A DNA stretch of 64,000 nt from Ipomoea triloba (Eukaryota; Streptophyta; Magnoliopsida; Solanales; Convolvulaceae), in assembly GCF_003576645.1 (NCBI RefSeq), contig NC_044916.1, forward strand, positions 9,604,752 to 9,668,751, in the 5' to 3' direction. The position numbers and the translations under genes were made by a program. A model generated the notes under the pieces. The model searched no databases. It saw nothing but the letters and a program-made list of their open reading frames with translations, and was not told where the DNA came from. Below, in pieces: positions 22,151 through 33,487 of this stretch (the first letter of the stretch is position 1; each line of letters opens with the position of its first letter).

Positions 22151-24185
22151 TAACTTAATACCTAATTCCTTCTAAGCAAGCCCCTCAGTCTAAGGGGTGG
22201 TTGTGATTGACTCCTAAGCAAGCCCCTCAGTCTAAGGGGTGGTTGTGATTGACTCCCAAATCACACTCATCCCAACTCCCCCTTTCTCCACCTTTTATCT
22301 TCTTTCCCATCATTGAAAAAGCAGTATCCATGCGAAGCGGGATAAATTCATCGTTGAAAAGCGGCATCGCTATGAAGCGGGATAAACTCATCGCTAAAAA
22401 GCGGTATCGCTACGAAGCGGGATAAATTCATTGCTAAAAAGTGGCATCGCTAAGAATTGGGATAAATTCATCACTGAGGAGTGGGATGAATTCATCGCTG
22501 AAAAGCGGCATCGCTAGGAAGTGGGATAAATTCATCGTTGAGGAGCGGGATGAATTCATCGTTGAAAAGCGGCATTGCTAGGAAGTGAGATAAATTCATC
22601 GCAGAGGAGCGGGATGAATTCATCGTTGAAAAGCGGCATCGCTAGGAAGCGGGATAAATTCATCGCTGAGGAGCGGGATGAATTCATCGTTGAAAAGCGG
22701 TATCGCTAGGAAACGTGATAAATTCATCGCTGAGGAGTGGGATGAATTCATCGCTGAAAAGCAACATCGCTAGGAAGCGGGATAAATTCATCGCTGGGGA
22801 GCGGGATGAATTCATCGTTGAAAAGTAGCATGTCTATCTTAACTTAATACCTAATTCCCTCTAAGTAAGTCCCTTAGTCTAAGGGGTGGTTGTGATTGAC
22901 TCCCAAATCACACTCATCCCAACTCCCCCTTTCTCCACCTTTTATCTTCTTTCCCATCATTGAAAAAGCAGTATCCATGCGAAGCGGGATAAATTCATCG
23001 TTGAAAAGCGGCATCGCTATGAAGCGGGATAAACTCATCGCTAAAAAGCGGTATCGCTACGAAGCGGGATAAATTCATTGCTAAAAAGTGGCATCGCTAA
23101 GAATTGGGATAAATTCATCACTGAGGAGTGGGATGAATTCATCGCTGAAAAGCGGCATCGCTAGGAAGTGGGATAAATTCATCGTTGAGGAGCGGGATGA
23201 ATTCATCGTTGAAAAGCGGCATTGCTAGGAAGTGAGATAAATTCATCGCAGAGGAGCGGGATGAATTCATCGTTGAAAAGCGGCATCGCTAGGAAGCGGG
23301 ATAAATTCATCGCTGAGGAGCGGGATGAATTCATCGTTGAAAAGCGGTATCGCTAGGAAACGTGATAAATTCATCGCTGAGGAGTGGGATGAATTCATCG
23401 CTGAAAAGCAACATCGCTAGGAAGCGGGATAAATTCATCGCTGGGGAGCGGGATGAATTCATCGTTGAAAAGTAGCATGTCTATCTTAACTTAATACCTA
23501 ATTCCCTCTAAGTAAGTCCCTTAGTCTAAGGGGTGGTTGTGATTGACTCCCAAATCACACTCATCCCAACTCCCCCTTTCTCCACCTTTTATCTTCTTTC
23601 CCATCGCTGAAAAGCAGTATCGCTGCGAAGCGGGATAAATTCATCGCTGAAAAGCGGCATCGCTATGAAGCGGGATAAACTCATCGCTGAAAAGCGGTAT
23701 CGCTACGAAGCGGGATAAATTCATTGCTGAAAAGCGGCATCGCTAAGAATTGGGATAAATTCATCACTGAGGAGTGGGATGAATTCATCGCTGATAAGCG
23801 GCATCGCTAGGAAGTGGGATAAATTCATCGTTGAGGAGCGGGATGAATTCATTGTTGAAAAGCGGCACCGCTAGGAAGCGGGATAAATTCATCGCTGAGG
23901 AGCGAGATGAATTCATCGTTGAAAAGCGGCATCGCTAGGAAGCAAGATAAATTCATCGCTGAGGAGCGAGATGAATTCATCATTGAAAAACGGTATCGCT
24001 AAGAAACGTGATAAATTCATCGCTGAGGAGCGGGATGAATTCATCGCTGAAAAGCAGCATCGCTAAGAAGCGGGATAAATTCATCGCTAGGGAGCGGGAT
24101 GAATTCATCGTTGAAAAGTAGCATGGCTAGGAAGTGGGATAAATTCATCGCTGAGGAGCGGGATGAATTCATCGTTGAAAAGCGA
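22150..24185. repeat. Tandem array: ~63-bp units inside 647-bp higher-order repeats
   Basis: The basic unit is about 63 bp, built from GATAAATTCATCGCTGAGGA, GCGGGATGAATTCATCGTTG and AAAAGCGGCATCGCTAGGAA. The array is organised in larger copies that each begin with a non-repeated leader starting AACTTAATACCTAATTCC at 22152, 22841 and 23488. The last two starts are 647 bp apart; the first copy has an extra 42-bp duplication in its leader. Copies 1 and 2 look almost identical, copy 3 is more diverged. No frame is convincingly coding. Confidence 0.85.
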
Positions 24186-25106
24186 GGTAGATATATGTCA
24201 GCTACCTTGCTCCAAGGGGTGATTTGGTTGACGTCGACTTCGTGATAGATTATTGAGAAGCCATGTCGTCCGATCATAGTCAAGGACGCCTACGCGCCCA
24301 CTTTGACCGAACGATAAAAAATTCCCTCTCCAATCAGTAATGAAGGTTGGAGTTAAGCATTGTGAACTACTAAGGAGCGGTATATGTGTTGACCATCGGT
24401 ATATTAAGTGGAATAGACATATTGCCACTCTCTCGATCCCGCTGAGATAATTTGTTGCTAAAGTCTGACCGCACATCTTGTTCAACTACCCAAAATTTTC
24501 ATAGTCAGAGTGGGGCAATTCCTTGTCAAGATTATCAAAGTCTGACCGCACGTCTTGGAAGAACGGATCGTTAAGAGCCCCTCAGTGTGCCACCACCATG
24601 GCATTATTGTATTTGACCGGTTGTAAATTTGAGAACCGTGCAAGTCTAACTCCAAGGAATTTGTGCAAGCTTTCCTTCTGGATAATTTTGGTGAGCGTCA
24701 TTCGTCCCGACCGCCCGGGCAATCCCTGACTGACCAAGCGGGAGCTGTAGGATCACGACGAGAGAGGATCTGTTGGACAGATCAATCCTGACTGAGTGCA
24801 TGGCCCTCCGAGTGCTTAGTGTCGCCATTGATCTGCGAGGTTGCGTATATGTCTTGCATGGCTGGAACGGATGGATTGTGGGGCATTTTGTCCAGCTGGC
24901 CAGGGTAGGACACCTGCCCGTCCACATGCCATTATCACATGTGTGATGACATCTGCTATTTCGGGAGCTGCCTAATGATTCGGTGCTACGTTTGGCACCT
25001 CCGTTAGTGGAGCCTTCTATTATTCGTTATTCGCCATCGATCGTTCAGATCAATACAGTTTTGGCAGCTGAGTTGGGCAAGCAAATCTGAAATCCAGGTT
25101 ACTACG
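24186..25106. other. GC-richer DNA between two tandem arrays, no gene recognised
   Basis: Higher GC than the surroundings. The phrase AGTCTGACCGCAC occurs twice (about 24461 and 24539). Frames of about 70-95 codons occur but none shows a domain. It probably belongs to the same large element as the arrays on either side. Confidence 0.4.
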
Positions 25107-25600
25107 TGAATCCAACTCTGGGAAACAGTCTCCAGGGAACCATGCAAGGCCAACTCCAAGAAACCGTGCAAGGCCGTCTTTCGGGAAATCGTGTAAGGCC
25201 GACTGTAGGAACCGTGCAAGGCCGACTCCGGGGAACCGTGCAAGGCCGACTCCAGGGAACCGCGCAAGGCCGACTTCGGGGAACCGCGCAAGGCTGGCTG
25301 CGGGGAACTGTGCAAGGCGGCTCTGGGGAACCGCGCAAGTCCAACTCCGGGGAGCCATGCAAGGCTGACTCTGGGGAATCGTGGAAAGCCGACCTCGAGG
25401 AACCATGCAAGGCTGATTCGGGGGAATTGTGGAAAGCCGACTCAAGGGAACCGTGCAAGGCTGATTCGGGGGAATTGTGGAAAGCCGACTCCGGGGAATC
25501 GTGCAAGGCCGACTCTGGGGAACCGCGCAAGGCCGGCTCTGGGGAACCGCGCAAGGCCGGCTCTGGGGAACCGTGTAAGTCCGACTCCGGGGAACCGTGA
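25107..25600. repeat. 24-bp GC-rich minisatellite, about 20 copies
   Basis: Imperfect units of GCCGACTCCGGGGAACCGTG plus CAAG. Because 24 is a multiple of three and the unit lacks stops in several frames, long repetitive frames appear on both strands. These are products of the repeat, not evidence of a protein. Confidence 0.9.
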
Positions 25601-25881
25601 TCTGCCTTCTGGATAATTTTCGTCGCCTCCTTTGATTTTTGTTGAAGTCTTCATCTTCTTAGATCCCCATCTCTTGTACGGGAACCTAGCAGATATACAT
25701 GAAAAATATTTCATATATTATTAAAGTGTGTAGTACACTCATCTAATACACACACACACACATATATTAGTATTGTCTAATTAATTATTTGTAGCAGACA
25801 AGTTGTCCACTACTTGTAGCTTTCAGCTGCTTCTTTAATTTTTTTATTAACATGGACAACCCACTATATAATGATGATGAA

Positions 25882-25928
<47 letters not shown>

Positions 25929-26399
25929 ATCCAAAACCCGTGAACTTATCTTCTTTTTCAATTTTCATCATCATTGAACTATGGGGCCGCCGATGAGCTT
26001 TCATTTCTTCAACATCTTCATTGTCAACAACGTCGATGATATCCTTCATGAGAGCAGGAGACGCAGTAAGGAGGAGAACGACGGACGGTGGGTGTATGGC
26101 ATCGTTGTCAGCGAGGAAGTCCGAATGGCGCTACGAAGGAGAAGAATGAAGCGGTGGACGGCTGATCGGAGGAGACTAGAGTGGTGGCGTTGCCGGTGCA
26201 AGGTCACAGTGGTGATTAGTTCAGTGTGGGGTGATGGCTGGCAATGTGATTTGATGTGAGAGATGATCAGCGGTGGTTGTTGGAATTGCAACAGAGGTGG
26301 TGCGTCGGCAACGATTTTCTTCTTCTCTGGCTTCTTTCTCTCCTACCGGTCTAGAATGGTTCAGCGACGCAGGTGCTTAGTGGTGGTGGCCGAAGAAGG
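25601..26399. other. No gene recognised; contains an (AAT)n microsatellite
   Basis: (CA)n at 25751-25762 and about thirteen AAT units at 25883-25925. Positions 26000-26340 are GC-richer with open frames on both strands (92 codons plus, 81 minus), but codon pattern and sequence point to no known protein. Perhaps a captured fragment in a decayed element. Confidence 0.45.
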
Positions 26400-26600
26400 G
26401 AGAAAGTGACCAGAAACGTCGCCTTTTTCGAGAGAAGGCGACCAGAAACGTCGCCTTTTTCGGGAGAAGGCGACCAGAAACGTCGCCTTTTTTGGGAGAA
26501 GGCGACCAGAAACGTCACCTTCTCTGGGAGAAGGCGACATTTTCTGGTCGCTTTCTCCGGCGAGAAGGCGACCTTTTGGTCGCCCTTCCACCGGAGATGG
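26400..26600. repeat. ~33-bp minisatellite whose unit is a small hairpin
   Basis: About four direct copies of GGCGACCAGAAACGTCGCC with a TTTTTCGGGAGAA linker, then partly inverted versions (GGCGACATTTTCTGGTCGC). Each unit can fold through GGCGAC and GTCGCC around CAGAAAC. Confidence 0.85.
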
Positions 26601-26984
26601 CGACCGGCGACAGCTTGACCGTCGCCGGTTGCCGGAATATGCTGCCGCCCACCAAGAATCTGTTGTCAGAATTGAAATGACTTGTAATTACAGGTCATTT
26701 ACCCATTATTGGACTTAATTAACTCAATTTAACATGTTAAAGGGTTTAATTGACCATTTCAAAAATATAGGTGCCTAATTGACTTTTGGGGTAAAGTTTA
26801 GGGGCCTATTTGATCCTTTTCCCAAAATAATAAGTAAAAACAAATAATAAAATAAATTTATTTTTAAGAATATTATTTTATTTTTAACTTACTCTATAAA
26901 CCAAACATGTTAGTAACTTGTAATTACTTTTTTAAAAAAACATTGAAATAGTAATTATATTGTTATGAGCATTCATATTTTTTT

Positions 26985-27131
26985 GAAAAAATGGTCAAAT
27001 AGACCCCGGAACTTTACACGAAAGTGCAATTAAGTCCTTGAATTTTGAAAAAAAATCAATTAAACACTTAAATTAATATAGATTTAATTGCATTTTCACG
27101 TAAAATTTAAGGATGTATTTGACCCTTTTTC
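26985..27131. mobile_element. Short Mutator-type foldback MITE
   Basis: A 147-bp foldback with ends GAAAAAATGGTCAAATAGAC and, inward from the right, GAAAAAGGGTCAAATACATC. The flanking 9-mers TATTTTTTT and TATTTCCTT agree at 7 of 9. Related wording (GGGCCTATTTGATCC) at about 26800 suggests the edge of another copy. Confidence 0.5.
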
Positions 27132-27301
27132 TATTTCCTTTTACAACTTAGAAGCTCCCTTTGCGGAAAGAAAACTTGCTTAGAAAACCAGGCTCATGTA
27201 TTAAAAGAGACCGAAACCTGGTTATCCACATTTCTTTGTTTCTCTATTTTGAGCATTATAAAGTTAGCCAAAATACTAATAAATAATGAGAATGTAGCCT
27301 C

Positions 27302-27315
27302 CGATCAAAAAAAAA
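27302..27315 (+). mobile_element. 14-bp A-tailed micro-insertion
   Basis: CGATC followed by nine A, between perfect 17-mers AATGAGAATGTAGCCTC (27285-27301 and 27316-27332). Confidence 0.6.
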
Positions 27316-27370
27316 AATGAGAATGTAGCCTCAAAAGAAATTGAGTGAAACATGATTCTCGTACTTAAAA

Positions 27371-27775
27371 GAGTTTATTATCGAAATGGTCTCTCGACTA
27401 TTGTGAAATTACCAATTTGGTCATCGACATTTTTTCTTGCTCAATTAAATCCCTCGACTTTAAAAAATTTAACCATTTTGGTCCTAACTCCTAAGTTTAT
27501 TTTACCATTTGATATCCATTAAATCAGGGTCAAATTGGTAATTTCACTATAGTCAAGGGACCATTTCAGTCAAAAATTAATTACCGAAATGGTCCCTTGA
27601 CTATAGCAAAATTATCAATTTGGTCCCGTTTTAACGATTATTTAACACCAAAATAAACGGAGGACCAAATTGGTTAAAATTTTCAAAGTCGGGGAACTTA
27701 ATTGGGCAAGAGAAATTATCGAGGACCAAATTGGTAATTTTGCAATAGTCAAGAGACCATTTTAGTAATAAACTT
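27371..27775. mobile_element. Mutator-type foldback MITE with perfect 9-bp duplication
   Basis: A 405-bp element between identical TACTTAAAA 9-mers (27362-27370 and 27776-27784). Ends GAGTTTATTATCGAAATGGT and, inward from the right, AAGTTTATTACTAAAATGGT. Inside, the phrase ACCAATTTGGTC and complements recur, suggesting an element that duplicated within itself. Confidence 0.8.
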
Positions 27776-28227
27776 TACTTAAAAATTACAATTTCGATTC
27801 TTGTCAAAACTTTTTCAGTAGAGCCCGTTGCAATTAACCTATCATGTGTAATTTGCAAGCTATCACCATCAAATAGCGATTGTAAATTTTCCTCGACACT
27901 AAAAAAAAAAAAAAAAAAAAAGAATGAAAATATAGCATAAAACAATGGGAATGGAACTAATCAATATAAGAATATTTTTCTTCTGCGTTGAAAACACAAC
28001 TTTACACATGGTGGCCGTATATATTTTGTTGTTTGGAAAGGACAAAAAGTAATATGAATGTGATTTTTGTGCGATGCAAACTGCATTTCATACAAAAATG
28101 CAAACCAAGCCCTCAAGGACCATATATACACTAGCCTGCATTCAATGCCTCCATATTATACTGTATTCTGTTTCCCTAATTTCTACAAGAATTCTAATTT
28201 GGAAGAGTTTCTGCACATTTATCTGAG

Positions 28228-31105
28228 TCAAAGGTTCCTTTGAATGGATGACAGTTCTCTAACTTCCTGGGAATAAACCGGCTGTTCTCGAATCTGAGTC
28301 AAAAGGATGGAAATTTGCTCGGATGCAAAATCGAGGCGTTCTTTTGACTTGGCTGATTCTGTAACAAGATTTGAAACCAAACTTTGCAGCGATTGAACCC
28401 TTTCTGTATGATCATTCTGATTTGTCTGGGGAGCTTTGCTTGATGGTAAGCTGATTCTTCGCCAACGAAATGGTAAGTATCTTTCAGGAATTTGGAAGCA
28501 GTTTCCTGTTGACAGCACTCGAAGGGCATGCCGACAAAGTATCCCTGAGAACTCAAACAGCTGACAGCTGCAACCTATAATGCCTTCCCTCGGGACCCAA
28601 TAAACCTTTCGGCCTCCCTCGGCTTTAGTGTGGTGGCGGACAAGAAAACCATCGTCCAACTGGAACGATGCATAATGTGCAGCCAAAACAAGCTGCTCCT
28701 GGAGCTTGGAAAATGCAAAAGGTGTGAGAACTGTAGCAGCGTGAGATTCCATGGGAGCCCCAGTTTTAAGGCAAATGTTTTGAAGATTCTGCTGCATAGT
28801 TTGTTGTTCACCAGTTTGATCCTTGAAGTCCACAGCAACAGCCACCTTATTATGTAAAATAGGTCAGTGAAAACATAACTTAGTTTCAAGGTGTTAAAAT
28901 CAAGATTGACATGACTATTAAAAAGAGTTGGGAGAAAGGACACTTGGGGTTTCACTTTCAAAGCATCAATCTTATCAATAGCAAATTTCAGCAATAAATT
29001 GCTTAAGAAAATTAAGGGAAAAATAAGATCAAGGCAAAGGCAAGAGAGTTTCACGGAGTTAAATTTTAGGGAAAATTGCACTTTTCATCCCTAAGTTATA
29101 GGGTAATTGTAGGATTCGTCTCTACTTGTTGGTTGTGCTCACTTCTCGTCCCTAATTTATAATTGACATTGCAAATTTTGTCCTTTTTCCAACAGATCGT
29201 GCTCACTTCTCGTCCCTAAGCTATATCTGACGTTGCAAATTTTGTCCCTAATGTTTTGTTAGAAAAAGGATGAAATTTGCAAAGTTAGTGATAGCTTAGG
29301 TACGAAAAGTGAGCACAACCAACAAGTAGGGACGAATCCTACAATTACCCGATAACTTAGGGATGAAATGTGCAATTTTCCCTAAATTTTACAATCTAAA
29401 ATCATTACAATCAGTAAACCACAACAATGAATTATCCCATTTCCTTCAACATATTCCAAGCTATTCTATTTTGCCTACGACACAGTAGATATCATGTCTC
29501 TATCCCTTATATGGTCTCACTAATCATGAACCATAGCATATCAAAGTTACATGGAATGTTTACCAATTGATAGCAGCAAGATTAAAACATACCTGCTCCA
29601 CAAAATGTGCAAGACGGGTTTGTGCACTTAAGAACCGTTGAATAAAAGCATTGATTGACTTTGAGTGGCCAGCTGTAACCATTCCCGCAAAGAAATGGCT
29701 TCTTAGGTATGGCAGTGCCCACAGTGACCTCAAGGAAAATAGAGTAGCAATATGTCTATTATTATGCAGACCAAACAAATTCACCATATCTCTCCAACCC
29801 AACTCAAAGTCATCAATTGATTCCAAGTTGTAGAGTCGATAAAATTCAGCTTTCCACTCATTGTATCGTTCACCTAAAACAGCATTAAACCATGAAGGAA
29901 ATTTTGCCACAATAAGCCATATGCATAGAGCATGCTTAGTTGCTGGCATCTCCAGTGCAATTGCCTCCTTGAGACACATATTCTGGTCCGTTAACACTGT
30001 TTGTGGGGCTTTGCCGTTCATGAACCCCAAGAATGCCTTCCACATTTAGAAACAAAAGGAGGTTAATCAACATTGAAAATATAATGACTTATAATGTTAT
30101 ATTACTTGTATAAGAATTCCCTTTTACCTTTAAGGCCCATGAGAATGATCTCACATTTTCCTCTCGTAGAAGCACACAACCAAAGAAGCATGGCATACCA
30201 TAATTGTTAACTCCAACCCATATCCCCATAGGCATGTCAAAAGCAGTCAAACAATTGGTTGTATCGAAAACCACAGCATCACCAAAAATCTCATAGGACT
30301 GGATAGATGAGGCATATGACCAGGCTATATTTTCCAATCTATTGTTACAATCAAGCGTAAAATCATACTTGAAATTTGGATCTCTCTCCTTAATGTTTCT
30401 ACACATTCTTAGTAGGTCAATGCTTTCATCCTCAGGATCCACCTTCCTAAATGATTGAAGCAAATTCCTAACATCCTTCTCTGTGAATGGCAGATATCCA
30501 GGCTCTACACATTTCTCAAGCTCTAAAAGCCTCATCATTTGTTGAACTGAGATTCCTGTTTTGGCAAACATTAGGATTCGACTCTTGTCTGCATCAGAAA
30601 TCGTGCGGTATGCAGGAAGGAAACGTACTTGGTTTGGCTCTAGGAGTTCATGATTGTGGTGGTTTACAAAACCAGTCACTCGCCATTCTGGAAGTCCAAG
30701 GTCAGAGTTCTTACTTATACGCATATATGCTTGACATCCACACCGGGAGGATTTCCTATTTCTTTGAGGTTTGTTCTCATTTGCAGGTTTGACAGGAGTT
30801 TTTCCAGCACGGTGGCAAACGAAGTAGCGCCTTGTGAGTCCTTTGCCAACACCCTCTTTGCCTTCTGTTCTATGTCGTCTGATTGAAAAGCCACAGCGTT
30901 TTGCAAATTCACTGTAGAATTCATAAGCAGCATCATGAGTTGGGAATCTCTGTCCCATGTATGGGATAGATTCATTTGTTGTCTCTAGTGACAGTCTTGT
31001 TTGCTCTGGTGATTCCTCTGTGCTGCTTGTATCATCCAAAGAGAAAGACCTCTGGTCTGAAGGGTCACCATAAACCAACATCATATTCCCAGCCTCTCCA
31101 GACAT
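28228..31105 (-). CDS. FRS11: FAR1-related sequence protein, FRS11 orthologue
   Basis: Member of the FHY3/FAR1 family, nuclear DNA-binding proteins tamed from Mutator-like transposases. Exons on the minus strand: 31105-30128, 30036-29593, 28845-28228; all junctions keep frame and give 679 residues. Seen in order: acidic N-terminus; FAR1-type zinc domain from about residue 51 (FPTHDAAYEFYSEFAKRCGF) to NHHNHELLEPNQ near 150; MULE transposase domain around GDAVVFDTTN and YGMPCFFGC; SWIM zinc finger with Cys566, Cys568, Cys578 and His580 (CSCQLF...CRH); coiled-coil-like C-terminus. Length and wording match Arabidopsis FRS11 closely as I remember it. The start MSGEAG is used because the frame upstream crosses an acceptor AG at 31139. 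Intron 2 holds the MITE at 29069-29382. FRS11's own function is poorly known. Confidence 0.93.
29069..29382. mobile_element. Mutator-type MITE (GCACTTTTC family), copy 2, in FRS11 intron 2
   Basis: A 314-bp near-perfect foldback between identical TAAATTTTA 9-mers (29060-29068 and 29383-29391), with ends GGGAAAATTGCACTTTTCAT and GTGCAATTTTCCC. It makes up two fifths of the 747-bp intron 28846-29592 and avoids both splice sites. Confidence 0.85.
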
Positions 31106-32581
31106 TGTATCCCTTTCAACACCTTGTTGAATAGAAACCTGAAAAGACGTTAATCCTTCTGAGTCACTACTTGTCAGAAAAGTCACAAGGATGACAAAAA
31201 ACCACTTTTCAACCAAAACATTACTTTACCTATAATGGCATTGTCCAACTTGAACATATAAAGAACAATGATACTCAATTGAAACTAAGCAAGAATTATT
31301 TATAAAAGGAAGAACAAGCATGTCAAAATAAATGTGTCTGCATGAGTGCGCAGTTTGTGTGTGTGTAAGAGAGTGCAAGTTATAGGAATGAATTGGTAAT
31401 AACAAAGCATAATTTTTATATATCTATATAACAAAAGGGGAATGCTACACTATTAGATGTGGGGTCAAATTCTAGACGTCCCTGAAATATATCAGCATTA
31501 AAACCTTTTGACAAAAATAGTGGCAATTTTCTAAATCATCCCACTAAACCTTTTGATACTGTACCATTGTTATATCAAGACTAACACTCAAGTAACATGA
31601 AGTTTTGTTTTATAAATAAATGCATCCATATACATGCACTCCCGATAAGTAATAAGTAATTTTCCATTAAGCAATAAAAATAAAATATTCACACTTGCTT
31701 CTGAGAGAAATAATGCACGAATAAGCATTTGTGACTAAGCACCTTAAGTATTAATTGGCACATATTTTAAAGACATTCCTGAATTCTTGATTTTCACATT
31801 AGTGAAATAACTGTTCTTCCTCCCATTTCATTGTATTCTCTTCTTAAAAGGCATAGACAAAGCAGAGTAAAGAACCAAGAAGCTACGCTTGTTTTCTTCT
31901 TATCCTTCGTCCCCCATTTCTTGCATTTAGTATATGATATAAGCCACATTTGTTTTCCTCTGTGAACAATGCACTTTGTTTTTCAAGATGCAACTACTCT
32001 GAGAAAGTAATAGAGCCAAGCTTCCAATGCCACCCTCAATACTAGCACCATTTTCCCATGCAAACCAACTAAACAGTGCACTTGTTTCAGCTAACAATCT
32101 ATCAAAAGAAACTATCCTTTTTTCAGCTGAAACTACATTTTAAGCATAATAAACTTTACAGTTATGAACTCTCATTAGCTACAACTAGCAGCACCCAAGC
32201 TTCAATTGTTGTATGCCACAGTATATCACAAAGAAAATGCAATTGTTTTATTCTTTTCCCCAATTTCCAATTAGTACAATGCAACCACAGTTATCAAATC
32301 TAACATACAAAATGAACTGATAAGGTTCCTGTAATCACCAAAAGAAGTGAAATTTCAAAGGAATTCTTACATTTTCAGAACCAAGCAATGATCATTACCA
32401 GAACAATGAAAAGGAATTTGTGGAAATTACTTACAGAATCGCAGAGGGGAACGAGCGCTCTCATTTATAGATGTAAGAGTTCTGCGATTAACGATGTTTC
32501 TGCAATTGAATCAACGATGAAGCTGAGACAGATCCGGTGAAGAGTACTGAGAACCCTAATTTGCGCATGTGTGTGAGGAAA
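31106..32581 (-). other. FRS11: FRS11 5' leader with a long UTR intron
   Basis: An acceptor TTTTCAG|G at 31139/31138 and a donor TTCT|GTAAGT at 32435/32434 define a likely leader intron of about 1.3 kb (31139-32434). The first, non-coding exon would run from about 32555 to 32435. The intron holds AT-rich DNA with a few short repeats and no gene. Confidence 0.55.
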
Positions 32582-32593
32582 CCCTTATATAGA
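32582..32593 (-). promoter_or_regulatory. Probable TATA box of FRS11
   Basis: The minus strand reads CTATATAAGGGT, about 30 bp before the likely start of the non-coding first exon. Confidence 0.55.
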
Positions 32594-33192
32594 ACGGCGC
32601 ATGTTATTATCTGACGCCTCCTAGTTCCTATTCCCCGAACGGTGGTTATCCAATTATCCGCGTATCCAAACGTCTCTTGGCTTTTGTATGAAAATAAATG
32701 GATTGTAATTTTGTACGAAAAGAATGGTATAGAATAAAGTAGAAATTCAAATTCTATTATTTGGTAGACAAAATTATTAGGAATTAAAAGGAAAAAAGGT
32801 GAATACAAATTAAAATATCTTTGTTTAATAATAATAATAATAGAAAATGACAGCTTTTCCCTTTGAATTATATATTTATAACACTTTTTTCTTTGAACCG
32901 TGAACTAGCGATTCAAAATAAGAATCGAATCACGATTATATATACTTATATCATGGAATCAGAATAAATATGAAAAAGAACATACATAATTTAAAATATT
33001 ATAATTCTAATTTGAACCAATGCTAGTAGTTGTTCTGATTTCGAACTGTCAGTTTATCCAATTTTTTCAATTTGCGGTTATAATAAACCGAAATTTAAAT
33101 ATTGGGTTTTGATTCTGAATCATAATCGAAACCTTTCGATGCAGTTGCTATAGTGTCCAATTTGGTTCGAGTTGAACTGTGGTCATCACTAC
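32594..33192. other. Upstream AT-rich DNA, no gene seen
   Basis: Would include the FRS11 promoter. It carries an (AAT)n run near 32829-32841 and nothing else I can name. Confidence 0.5.
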
Positions 33193-33482
33193 TGATAAGG
33201 ATTATTTCCTTCATGTATTCCAAGTGTATAGCAATCTATGTAGTAGTGTAAAGTAGATGCAAGAATTTAGCCCAAAGAAGTTATTTTATTCATTGTTCTT
33301 CCCTAGTCTAGAGAGAAGGGAGGGCATATCTTCTAGGGTGTTTTTCTAGAGAGAGAGCCAAGAGAGACCCCAATCCTCTCTAACGAACGATAGTGCCCTT
33401 TAAATAGGCACTTGACCCGTACCCGATACCGAACATATGTACAAAGTACGTAGGGTCTTATACTGGGGTATATTCCCTATCA
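33193..33482 (-). mobile_element. Solo LTR with perfect 5-bp target duplication
   Basis: A 290-bp unit starting TGATAAGGA and ending TCCCTATCA, flanked by ACTAC on both sides (33188-33192 and 33483-33487). The minus strand holds a TATA-like CTATTTAAAG, so transcription would run to the left. TG...CA ends, 5-bp duplication, a promoter-like box and no internal genes together fit a solo LTR. Its size suggests a Copia or TRIM-like family, unproven. Confidence 0.85.
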
Positions 33483-33487
33483 ACTAC

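Noticed and set aside
22300..24185. CRISPR-like array
   Set aside because: Units run head to tail without unique spacers, there are no cas genes, and the DNA is a plant nuclear sequence. It is a satellite-like array.
25106..25600. Open frames of 131-164 codons on both strands as repeat-protein genes
   Set aside because: They follow from a 24-bp stop-free minisatellite; the strands mirror each other and no domain, intron or start context supports a gene.
25981..26291. Overlapping 81-92 codon frames on both strands
   Set aside because: Low-complexity Arg-rich translation on both strands; no family recognised.
31106..31216. Upstream extension of FRS11 starting MVEKWFFVILV
   Set aside because: It crosses a good acceptor site TTTTCAG at 31139 and is hydrophobic, unlike the family N-terminus; read as intron.
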